From assembly GCA_003233075.1 (NCBI GenBank), contig QIKQ01000270.1, positions 1 to 7,665 on the forward strand: a stretch of 7,665 nucleotides of DNA, in the 5' to 3' direction. How positions within the stretch are numbered: the first letter of the stretch is position 1; each line of letters begins with the position of its first letter. Shown piece after piece: positions 1 through 5,729 of the stretch. The notes under the pieces were generated by a model that worked only from the letters and a program-made list of their open reading frames with translations, was not told the origin of the DNA and searched no databases. A program made the translations under genes and the position numbers. The stretch comes from Gammaproteobacteria bacterium. Lineage in GTDB: Bacteria > Pseudomonadota > Gammaproteobacteria > SZUA-21.

Positions 1-12
1 TGTTTATATGTT

Positions 13-40
13 AAAAATGATTTCGCTAGAAATCGATTTT
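13..40 (-). terminator. Probable rho-independent terminator of the hprK-rapZ-npr unit
   Basis: Read on the minus strand, GATTTC (29-34) and GAAATC (19-24) form a 6-bp stem around a TAGC loop. ATTTTT (13-18) follows at once. The stem can be extended past a 2-nt internal mismatch by four A-T pairs with an A-run at 37-40. It lies about 100 bp beyond the npr stop, in the right orientation to end this transcript. The stem has only two G-C pairs, so it would be a weak terminator. Confidence 0.45.
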
Positions 41-73
41 CGCTAAGTCATTGTAAATAAACAATTGTTACTA

Positions 74-121
74 TTAACTAAGTGCCATTCGTCCCCGTAA
101 TACTAGTGTTAGTGTTTGCAT
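74..121 (-). other. 15-codon ORF behind a strong Shine-Dalgarno; leader, small protein or gene remnant
   Basis: Just after the npr stop the minus strand carries a perfect AGGAGG (132-137), the best Shine-Dalgarno match in the 3' half of this operon. Ten bases later an ATG (119-121) opens a reading frame encoding MQTLTLVLRGRMALS and a TAA. The other two frames close within about 15 codons. The peptide is not recognised. In related loci the gene after npr can be ptsI or mgtE, so this could be the surviving 5' end of a lost gene, but the peptide does not clearly match either. It may also be a real small protein. Confidence 0.25.
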
Positions 122-140
122 ACCAGTAATTCCTCCTATG

Positions 141-410
141 CTAACTGCCTTCACCAAATTTGTTATTAACCAACTTGCGCATTGCGTCCATCGCCTCTTG
201 CTCGTCTTTTCCATTGATCAGTACTGTTATTTCTGAACCTTTTGCTGCTGCCAGCATCATGACTCCCATAATACTTTTGCCGTTTATTTTTCGATCGTGG
301 AACTCGATTTCAATGATAGATTCGTATTTCATTGCTAAGGTCACTAATTTTGCGGCAGCCCGAGCATGAAGTCCTAATTTGTTAATGATAGTTACGTTTG
401 ATTTAATCAT
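141..410 (-). CDS. ptsO: HPr-family phosphocarrier of the nitrogen PTS (NPr/PtsO-type)
   Basis: This 89-residue protein has the full HPr fold length (usually 85-90). It would accept phosphate from a PTS enzyme I on a histidine and pass it on, most likely to PtsN encoded in the same locus. The active site is LGLHARAAAKLV, with His15 and Arg17 at the usual positions. The HARA form, instead of HARP, is typical of the nitrogen-branch/proteobacterial proteins. Residues 44-52, GKSIMGVMM, form the second classical site, with Ser46 exactly where HPr kinase acts; E. coli NPr does not keep this sequence. That fits with the hprK homologue two genes upstream. It follows rapZ by 63 bp. The start has an A-rich leader and no clear Shine-Dalgarno. 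The gene could equally be labelled ptsH or npr; the family is certain, while the exact branch is inferred from context. Confidence 0.93.
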   Translation of the reverse strand: MIKSNVTIINKLGLHARAAAKLVTLAMKYESIIEIEFHDRKINGKSIMGVMMLAAAKGSEITVLINGKDEQEAMDAMRKLVNNKFGEGS

Positions 411-473
411 TTTTTTATTTTGTGTTGAATTACTAAGTCTTTCGTTTAGAAAATTAAATTTAAAAGTTACTTG

Positions 474-1331
474 TTAGCTTAACTCTCTGTGGCGAATTAT
501 AATATTGTCGAATTTAGTTTTAATAACATTAGCAATAGCGTCAACTAAATAAACGGATCTATGTTGCCCACCCGTACAACCGATAGCTATATTCATATAA
601 CTACGATTGGTTTTTTGAAACTGTGGCAACCATGTTTCTAGATAGTCGATAACTTGCTTTTTCATTAAGTGGACTTCGCTGTGCTGAACCAAGTATTGAA
701 TAACTTCATCGTCTTTGCCTGTTAAAGCTCGCAAAGCGGGGTCCCAGTGCGGATTAGGTAAACAGCGTACATCTAACATTATATCGACATCATTCGGAAT
801 CCCATATTTATAACCGAATGATTGAAAAAGAATTGACATTTTATTTTGGTTTTCAACATTAAGTCTTTCGCGAATTATTTCTCTCAATTGATGTATGTGA
901 GTAGTTGATGTATCAATCGCTATGTTTGCTTCGGACTCAAGTGGTTCTAGCATTTGTCTTTCAAGTATTAGCGCTTCTGACAATGAGGTGGTTTCGCTGC
1001 TTAATGGGTGTTTTCGTCGAGTTTCGTGAAAACGTTTTAATAAAGTATGTTCATTGGCGTGCAGAAAAATTATTTTGGTTTGTATTTTTTCGTTTGCTAG
1101 TTTTTCGAGATAAGTAGTTACGTTAGCTAGGTCGTCTGTTGTGCTGCGCACGTCGATGCCAACTGCAAATTTATTTTGATTAGCACCCCAGTCGCCACGA
1201 ATTTGCACTGAAAGTGATAACAGCATACCGACAGGTAGGTTATCAATACAATAGTAGTTTAGGTCTTCCAGCGTTTGCAAGGCAATGCTTTTTCCGGACC
1301 CTGATAGTCCAGTGACTATGATTAACTGCAT
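474..1331 (-). CDS. rapZ: RapZ-type P-loop nucleotide-binding regulator (RNase adapter family, YvcJ/YhbJ)
   Basis: At 285 residues it matches the family (E. coli RapZ has 284). The N-terminal kinase-like domain starts with Walker A GLSGSGKS (8-15), followed by the family motif YCIDNLP (27-33) and a GIDVRS segment (58-63). The C-terminal domain has the conserved pocket GCTGGQHRSVY (251-261). In E. coli, RapZ presents the sRNA GlmZ to RNase E and senses glucosamine-6-phosphate; outside enterics the role is less defined. This copy ends at RHRELS, about four residues sooner after the pocket than E. coli. By manual alignment it lacks Lys270 and the Lys281-Arg282-Lys283 tail needed for RNA binding there. 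Its start overlaps the end of hprK by 10 bp with GAGA 7 bases upstream, which implies translational coupling. Identity is secure; RNA-adapter function is not. Confidence 0.95.
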   Translation of the reverse strand: MQLIIVTGLSGSGKSIALQTLEDLNYYCIDNLPVGMLLSLSVQIRGDWGANQNKFAVGIDVRSTTDDLANVTTYLEKLANEKIQTKIIFLHANEHTLLKRFHETRRKHPLSSETTSLSEALILERQMLEPLESEANIAIDTSTTHIHQLREIIRERLNVENQNKMSILFQSFGYKYGIPNDVDIMLDVRCLPNPHWDPALRALTGKDDEVIQYLVQHSEVHLMKKQVIDYLETWLPQFQKTNRSYMNIAIGCTGGQHRSVYLVDAIANVIKTKFDNIIIRHRELS

Positions 1332-1858
1332 AATGTTCTCATGTCTATTTTCATTTGTTGTTTTTTACAAAAGTTCAGATGTGAGTCATATCCTCTTTTT
1401 ATCAAGTTATATTGTCGAATTAATATTTCGATTATAAAGGGGTAGTTTCTAGTTTCACCTAATGCTAGATTAATGAGATCGATGTTAATGCCTAACACGT
1501 CCTTTTTTTCAATTTTCATATGAGTTTTATCAATGTGTTTTGGATTATTTTGTAGATTCAGAATGACATCTAGCGTGTGGCGTTCTAGAATAGCCTTATT
1601 GCTAAACAGGGTCCTTATGTCTAGTATGCCAATGTCTCGTATTGCGATATGATTTTTTAGTAACTTCGGGCTAGTGCCTACTATATTATTGGTATTTCTC
1701 ATAAGTTTAACGCAATCATCTGCGATGAATCGATGCCCCCGACTTACTAGCTCAAGACCTAGTTCACTTTTGCCACTATTAGCTGGTGCAGTAATTAAGA
1801 CACCGAGATTTTCAATGACAAGGAAGAAGCCGTGAATATGGCATGTAGCTTGGTTCAT
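1322..1858 (-). CDS. hprK: Short HPr kinase/phosphorylase homologue, C-terminal domain only, diverged
   Basis: HprK phosphorylates and dephosphorylates HPr at Ser46. Seen here: an HG pair (His9-Gly10) at the position of the catalytic histidine, Walker A APANSGKS (24-31) followed by E32, the RGHRFIADD segment (40-48) with the Asp pair, and IRDIGILDIR (73-82), which matches the family signature. Classical HprK is about 310 residues and begins with a separate ~130-residue domain; this one has only 178 and starts just before the catalytic domain. An in-frame TAG three codons upstream of the ATG excludes extension. Odd residues: the first P-loop Gly is Ala (allowed by the general P-loop pattern), the signature Glu is Ala72, a signature Gly is Asp75, and the PVRPGRN motif is replaced by ALGETRN (132-138). 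The frame is intact and a promoter precedes it. Family assignment is firm; retention of both enzyme activities is uncertain. Confidence 0.85.
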   Translation of the reverse strand: MNQATCHIHGFFLVIENLGVLITAPANSGKSELGLELVSRGHRFIADDCVKLMRNTNNIVGTSPKLLKNHIAIRDIGILDIRTLFSNKAILERHTLDVILNLQNNPKHIDKTHMKIEKKDVLGINIDLINLALGETRNYPFIIEILIRQYNLIKRGYDSHLNFCKKQQMKIDMRTLCS

Positions 1859-1869
1859 ATTAATCTAGT

Positions 1870-1882
1870 AACCTATTAGGTT
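1870..1882. promoter_or_regulatory. 13-bp perfect palindrome in the hprK 5' leader
   Basis: AACCTATTAGGTT has 6-bp arms, AACCTA and TAGGTT, around one central base. It sits between the -10 element and the hprK start codon, just past the expected transcription start. It contains the only AGG near the hprK ATG on the minus strand. It could be an operator or a small leader hairpin affecting ribosome access. In AT-rich DNA a 13-bp palindrome can also arise by chance. Confidence 0.35.
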
Positions 1883-1899
1883 TTAATTAAGACATGATC

Positions 1900-1908
1900 A
1901 TTATAACA
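1900..1908 (-). promoter_or_regulatory. Extended -10 promoter for hprK-rapZ-npr
   Basis: The minus strand reads TGTTATAAT, a perfect match to the extended -10 consensus TGnTATAAT. No good -35 hexamer is present 16-18 bp upstream (CTAGCC or similar), as expected for extended -10 promoters. Transcription would start near 1893, giving a leader of about 35 nt before the hprK ATG. It implies that hprK, rapZ and npr form a unit independent of rpoN-hpf-ptsN, in keeping with the repeat-filled gap. Confidence 0.55.
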
Positions 1909-2079
1909 CTAATAAATATCTCGGCTAGTCGTTGATGTGGCTAATGTTGATGAGAAGGCTGTATTAGTAGTTTTACTAAAGGATAACGTATAGGGTAGTC
2001 TTTTGAGACGCCAGCTATAAGACTAATAAATGTTAAACCTAAAACAGTGCGTTAGTTGTTTATTATAATTTTGAAGAAT

Positions 2080-2158
2080 CTGTAGCCCGGCTCTCGGCAA
2101 CTGCTACAGCAAAGCTCTACCTCCTGCATCCCTGCAGTCGTAAAGAGCCGGGCTACAG
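2080..2158. repeat. REP-like palindromic element (79 bp)
   Basis: A perfect 15-bp inverted repeat, CTGTAGCCCGGCTCT (2080-2094) and AGAGCCGGGCTACAG (2144-2158), flanks a 49-bp centre. The centre holds a smaller hairpin, CTGCATCCCTGCAG (2123-2136), and a CTGCTACAGCA tract (2101-2111). The GTAGCCCGG core resembles the REP/BIME-type extragenic palindromes common in gammaproteobacteria. It is much more GC-rich than its surroundings, which suggests a mobile or dispersed element. No other copy is in this window. Confidence 0.65.
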
Positions 2159-2217
2159 CAGAAATTGAGTATCGCCCTTTCTATACTAAGTACGCGGTTA
2201 ACTGTGGGATAGCAGTG

Positions 2218-2357
2218 AGGCATGCCTTGTCTCTACGGGTTTAACAATGAATTTTGGAGATTGCCATAATGTGTTTTGCGAACACTTTTCGCAATGACGC
2301 AAAGATTGCTGCTCAATAATTGAATGAACCTTCGTGTAGACAAGGCATGCCTTGTCT
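2218..2357. repeat. MITE-like element with inverted ends (about 140 bp)
   Basis: AGGCATGCCTTGTCT at 2218-2232 recurs inverted at 2338-2352. The inverted match continues, imperfectly, into CTACGGGTTT (2233-2242) against AACCTTCGTGTAG (2327-2339, plus strand). The right end is itself a perfect 20-bp palindrome, AGACAAGGCATGCCTTGTCT (2338-2357). The interior contains GCGAACACTTTTCGCAATGACGC (2278-2300), with TTGCGAA/TTCGCAA inverted arms. It carries no transposase. A 65-codon ORF spans it on the minus strand but looks like translated repeat. It lies just downstream of ptsN, so it could also affect the 3' end of that message. Confidence 0.6.
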
Positions 2358-2420
2358 AAAGTTAAAGGTAGATGAATGCAACGAGGAAAATCCAATAACA
2401 GAAGGATATTATTTATTCTA

Positions 2421-2888
2421 TTATACAGTTTTCTTTGAGAGAGCGTTCGTCAGAATTTCGTATAATTCTTCATTGCTATTACATTCTCTCAATTCTTCAC
2501 GAAATTGATTGTTTGAAAAGACTTCTGCGAGTTCAGAAATGATATTGAGATGTGTGTCAGTAAAATGTTCAGGAACAAGTAAGGCGTAGAGTAAATCAAC
2601 TGGTTGCTTATCGACGGAATCGAAATCAATGCCTTTTTGTAATTTCATGAAAGCACCAATTGCATGTTCACGACCATGAAGTCTACCATGTGGCAGTGCG
2701 ACACCATGTCCTAATGCCGTACTTCCTAATCGTTCTCGGTCAATTAAACTCGTGGAAATTTCTTCTGGCGTTAAGTTTGGGCTACTAGTGGCAAGTAATT
2801 CACTTAATTGCTCTAGCGCACGCTTTTTACTTTGCGCACTTGCATTACATAAAGTTCTGTCTTTTATTATTAATTCGCTAATATCCAT
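2421..2888 (-). CDS. ptsN: PTS IIA-like nitrogen regulatory protein (EIIA-Ntr)
   Basis: This 155-residue protein (E. coli PtsN has 163) is the terminal phosphate acceptor of the nitrogen-related PTS. Rather than transporting sugar, it controls other proteins according to its phosphorylation state, for example potassium transport and kinases in enterics. The phosphorylated histidine is His67 in GHGVALPHGRL (60-70), the hallmark of the family, preceded by RERLGSTALG (51-60). The segment LLYALLVPEHFTDTHLNIIS is typical of the second half of the fold. It follows hpf by 118 bp and is the last gene before the 562-bp repeat-filled gap, so the rpoN-hpf-ptsN message probably ends beyond it, though no T-tract terminator is seen. 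The start is the first ATG of the frame, with a weak AAAGTAG upstream. Confidence 0.95.
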   Translation of the reverse strand: MDISELIIKDRTLCNASAQSKKRALEQLSELLATSSPNLTPEEISTSLIDRERLGSTALGHGVALPHGRLHGREHAIGAFMKLQKGIDFDSVDKQPVDLLYALLVPEHFTDTHLNIISELAEVFSNNQFREELRECNSNEELYEILTNALSKKTV

Positions 2889-3006
2889 ACGTTACTACTT
2901 TAAGCTAGTATCTGCTCTTGATGCATAAGTTAATGTGTTGTGAATTATTAGGGCTTAGAGTTACCTAATCAACCCTTTTTTTAATTATTTTTACAAAGAC
3001 AATCAA

Positions 3007-3303
3007 TTATCTACGATGATGATTCGTCATCTTTTCTTTATGTTTTATCACTTGACGATCTAATTTGTCAATTAAACCATCTATTGCGGCGTACATGTCG
3101 GCTTCAATTGAGTCTGCAAAAACATTTCCACCACTAATGTACAAAGTTGCTTCTGCCTTATGACGAAGTTTTTCAACACTTAATATAACATGAACATCAG
3201 TAACATTATCAAAATGCCTTTCTAGCCGTATGAATTTGTCGCTTACATAATCACGCATGGGCGATGTAATATCGAGATGATGTCCCGTTAGATTTATTTG
3301 CAT
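3007..3303 (-). CDS. hpf: Short-form ribosome hibernation promoting factor
   Basis: At 98 residues this is the short HPF class (E. coli Hpf has 95), which binds the 30S decoding region and supports formation of inactive 100S dimers in stationary phase. The N-terminus MQINLTGHHLDITSPMRDYV is characteristic. The middle VEKLRHKAEATLYISGG and the IEADMYAAIDGLIDKLDRQ segment (around 68-86) match the beta-alpha-beta-beta-beta-alpha fold of the family. The tail is basic and ends HHRR. It lacks the C-terminal dimerisation domain of long HPF. It starts 15 bp after the rpoN stop with a strong AGGAG six to seven bases before the ATG, so it is very likely co-transcribed with rpoN, as is usual in this locus. 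Confidence 0.95.
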   Translation of the reverse strand: MQINLTGHHLDITSPMRDYVSDKFIRLERHFDNVTDVHVILSVEKLRHKAEATLYISGGNVFADSIEADMYAAIDGLIDKLDRQVIKHKEKMTNHHRR

Positions 3304-3318
3304 GAATGGCTCCTCTTC

Positions 3319-4833
3319 TTATGCTTTTGTTAATCGTTTCCGTTCGTTTGACGGTGGAATCGCCATTGACTCTCTATATTTTGCGACAGTTCTTCTAGCG
3401 ACTTTTATTCCTTGCTTCATAAGCATATCGGCTATTTTACTATCACTCAATGGTTTATTAGGGCTTTCCACAGCCAAGAATTTTCTTATTATAGCGCGAA
3501 TCGCTGTAGCTGAACATTCTCCTCCATCTGTAGTGCTAACGTGGCTAGAGAAGAAATACTTAAATTCAAAGATTCCTCTAGGGGTATGCATAAATTTTTG
3601 TGTGGTTACTCTGGATACAGTTGACTCGTGCATGCTCACAGATTCTGCGACATCACGTAATACCAATGGTTTCATCGATTCATCGCCATACTCGAGAAAA
3701 GCACGTTGTCGGTCAACGATACAAGTAGCGACCTTTAATAGTGTTTCGTTGCGGCTTTGTAAACTTTTTAGGAACCACCTTGCTTCTTGTAAATGGTTTT
3801 TCAAATAAGTATTGTCGTTACTAGAATCAGCACGGCGAATTAAGCTTGCGTACTGAGAATTTATTCGTAGTTTGGGTAATGTGTCTGGATTTAATTCCAC
3901 TCGCCAGCGTCCTTTCAATTTTTTGACTATCACATCAGGTACAATGTACTCAGGTTCTTTATTAGTTATTTGGGCGCCTGGTCGTGGATTCAAGGACTGG
4001 ATAATGCGAATTATGTCTTGCAATTCGAATTCGTTAATTTTTAAGTGACGAATTAGAAAACTAAAGTCTCGGTTTGCTAAATGGTTTAAATATTGAGCTA
4101 CTAGTTCTTCAGCTTTATTGTGAAGATCAGCTTTTTCGGTTATATGCCGGAGTTGAACAAGTAAACATTCTGACAAATCACGAGCGCCAACGCCAACAGG
4201 ATCAAAGCACTGAATTCGTGTCAGTATTGACTCTACATCACTCGTGACAATTTCATATTCTTCAGGTATTTCATCAATAATTCCTTGATATATGTCTTCA
4301 ATACTACTGGATAGATAGCCATCATCGCTGATTGAATCAATTAGAGCGACGGCAATTAAATGGTCTACGGGGCTAAAGGGGGTCAGCTCAAGCTGCCAAG
4401 TTAAATGCTCGTGTAGACTTTTTCCTAAGCCTTGAGACGGTTCTAAGCGGTCATAACGGTCGTCGTCTTTTGGTTGAGAGTAACTTGTAGAGCCGTCAAA
4501 TATATCTTCCCAAACGCTGTCTATGGGTAGCTCATCGGGCATTTCCGTTTTTTCAATTGATTCGCTTATTTCGGCTTGAGCTTGATCTACTGTCTCTAAA
4601 GTTTCTTTTTGATTTTTTTCACTCGCCTGAGTATTGCTTTCAGAATTTTCAGGCTTATCTGAACTTTCATCGTTCAATTCATCAGCAACTTCAAGCATTA
4701 AATTTGACTCTAAGGCTGATTGAATTTCAAGTTTAAGTTCTAATGTAGAGAGTTGCAGCAAGCGGATTGCTTGTTGTAGTTGTGGTGTCATAGTCAAGCT
4801 CTGACCTAGACGTAGCTGGATAGACTGTTTCAT
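3319..4833 (-). CDS. rpoN: RNA polymerase sigma-54 factor
   Basis: This 504-residue protein directs RNA polymerase to -24/-12 promoters that need an AAA+ activator. Region I is the glutamine/leucine-rich start (1-48), including MTPQLQQAIRLLQLSTLEL. It is followed by an acidic, low-complexity region II (about 50-125, rich in Asp, Glu and Ser). The core-binding domain comes next. The helix-turn-helix at about 392-412 contains RDVAESVSMHESTVSRVT, and the RpoN box ARRTVAKYRE (479-488) reads the -24 element and is intact. It is slightly longer than E. coli RpoN (477), mainly through region II. The start is fixed by the conserved MKQSIQLRLGQSL. Its Shine-Dalgarno is weak (AGTGA); an AGGAG occurs about 35 bases upstream with no standard start codon behind it. 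A 166-bp gap separates it from lptB. Confidence 0.98.
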   Translation of the reverse strand: MKQSIQLRLGQSLTMTPQLQQAIRLLQLSTLELKLEIQSALESNLMLEVADELNDESSDKPENSESNTQASEKNQKETLETVDQAQAEISESIEKTEMPDELPIDSVWEDIFDGSTSYSQPKDDDRYDRLEPSQGLGKSLHEHLTWQLELTPFSPVDHLIAVALIDSISDDGYLSSSIEDIYQGIIDEIPEEYEIVTSDVESILTRIQCFDPVGVGARDLSECLLVQLRHITEKADLHNKAEELVAQYLNHLANRDFSFLIRHLKINEFELQDIIRIIQSLNPRPGAQITNKEPEYIVPDVIVKKLKGRWRVELNPDTLPKLRINSQYASLIRRADSSNDNTYLKNHLQEARWFLKSLQSRNETLLKVATCIVDRQRAFLEYGDESMKPLVLRDVAESVSMHESTVSRVTTQKFMHTPRGIFEFKYFFSSHVSTTDGGECSATAIRAIIRKFLAVESPNKPLSDSKIADMLMKQGIKVARRTVAKYRESMAIPPSNERKRLTKA

Positions 4834-4999
4834 ATGGTCACTATTTGATTGGAAATTTTTATTGTCTCCTACAATAGATATTAGTGCATTTAGTATGCCA
4901 TTGCTGACAAAATATTTAAATAGTTTATTTAATCATCAAGAGAAAATATTTTGACTGTGTTAGGGCGACTAATTTAATAATAGAGCATTTTATTTTTTT
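4834..4999 (-). promoter_or_regulatory. AT-rich lptB-rpoN gap, possible rpoN promoter
   Basis: This is the only sizeable gap in the kdsC-to-hpf run, so it is the natural place for an rpoN promoter. One sigma-70-like candidate on the minus strand is TTGATG (4934-4939), then 17 bp and AATATT (4911-4916). Each hexamer matches only four of six consensus bases, which is weak evidence in DNA this AT-rich. No terminator-like hairpin with a T-tract follows lptB on the minus strand, so read-through from the lpt genes is also possible. Confidence 0.25.
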
Positions 5000-5725
5000 T
5001 TATAGTTTAAATTCATCCCCTAAATAAACATCTCTTACTTTTTGATTTTGCAATATTATTTTCGGACTGCCGGCCGAAATAATTTTACCTTCATTAAGTA
5101 TGTAAGCTCTATTGCATATACCTAGAGTCTCTCGTACGTTATGGTCTGTGATTAGAATGCCAATATTTAGTTGCGTTAAATGTTTTATGATTCGTTGTAT
5201 ATCGCCAATAGAAATGGGGTCAACGCCAGCGAAAGGCTCATCAAGCAGCATAAACCTAGGTTCCATTGCAAGCGCTCTGGCTATTTCAACACGACGACGT
5301 TCTCCGCCTGATAAGCTGATACCCTGACTATTCTTAAGTTTTTCGATATTAAGGTCTTTCATTATCGCTCTTAATTTTTGCAGTCGTTGTTTTGACGATA
5401 ATTGCCTTCTAGTTTCCAAAACAGCCAAAATGTTTTCGGCGACTGTCATTTTGCGAAAAATGGAAGGTTCTTGTGGCAAGTAGCCCACGCCTGCGCGCGC
5501 GCGTGCGTGCATAGGAAAATGGGTGATTTCGCGATCATTTAGAGTGATTTGGCCTTCTTCACATTTAATAAGCCCAACCATCATATAAAAACAAGTTGTT
5601 TTCCCGGCGCCGTTGGGACCTAATAATCCAACTATTTCACCGGTATTTAATTGTAGAGATACATTATCAACTACGTTTCTTTTTTTATATCGTTTTACTA
5701 AACCATGTGCGACTAGTTTATTCAT
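5000..5725 (-). CDS. lptB: LPS export ABC transporter ATPase LptB
   Basis: This is the cytoplasmic ATPase of the LptB2FGC complex, which extracts LPS from the inner membrane and pushes it along the Lpt bridge. Its 241 residues equal the E. coli length. All nucleotide-binding elements are visible: Walker A GPNGAGKTT (36-44), Q-loop Gln85 in GYLPQEPSIF, signature LSGGERRR (138-145), Walker B FMLLDEP (158-164) with Asp162 and Glu163, and switch His195 in ITDHNVRE. The YLPQEPSIFRKMTV stretch is diagnostic for LptB among ABC ATPases. It begins four bp after the lptA stop with AGAAG upstream, so the two are translated from one message. LptF and LptG are not in this window, which is normal. Confidence 0.98.
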   Translation of the reverse strand: MNKLVAHGLVKRYKKRNVVDNVSLQLNTGEIVGLLGPNGAGKTTCFYMMVGLIKCEEGQITLNDREITHFPMHARARAGVGYLPQEPSIFRKMTVAENILAVLETRRQLSSKQRLQKLRAIMKDLNIEKLKNSQGISLSGGERRRVEIARALAMEPRFMLLDEPFAGVDPISIGDIQRIIKHLTQLNIGILITDHNVRETLGICNRAYILNEGKIISAGSPKIILQNQKVRDVYLGDEFKL

Positions 5726-5729
5726 TGTT

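Larger units (their letters stand above)
1859..2420. other. 562-bp gene-free interval between hprK and ptsN
   Basis: No gene is supported here. From low to high coordinate it contains a short palindrome and an extended -10 promoter next to hprK, then about 170 bp of AT-rich sequence with no recognised feature except a small hairpin (TTAGTA/TACTAA, 1964-1979). A REP-like element (2080-2158), a MITE-like element (2218-2357) and about 60 bp up to the ptsN stop follow. In other genomes the 5' part of a full-length hprK would fall here. I looked for that missing N-terminal domain in the minus-strand frames of 1859-2080 and found no match I can defend. Confidence 0.7.

Noticed and set aside
1914..2024. 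Open minus-strand stretch considered as a remnant of the missing HprK N-terminal domain
   Set aside because: The translation is low-complexity Ser/Thr-rich, ends in a stop and is not in frame with hprK; any resemblance is too weak to claim.
2198..2395. 65-codon minus-strand ORF between hprK and ptsN
   Set aside because: It lies almost wholly inside the MITE-like element, its sequence is dictated by the inverted repeats, and no domain or ribosome site is visible.
2950..2987. Possible plus-strand terminator (AGGG...CCCT then a T-run)
   Set aside because: The stem has only four clean pairs and a mismatch, and no plus-strand gene precedes it.
3302..3808. 168-codon plus-strand ORF
   Set aside because: It is antisense to rpoN, whose protein has all sigma-54 motifs; the translated product has no recognisable family features.
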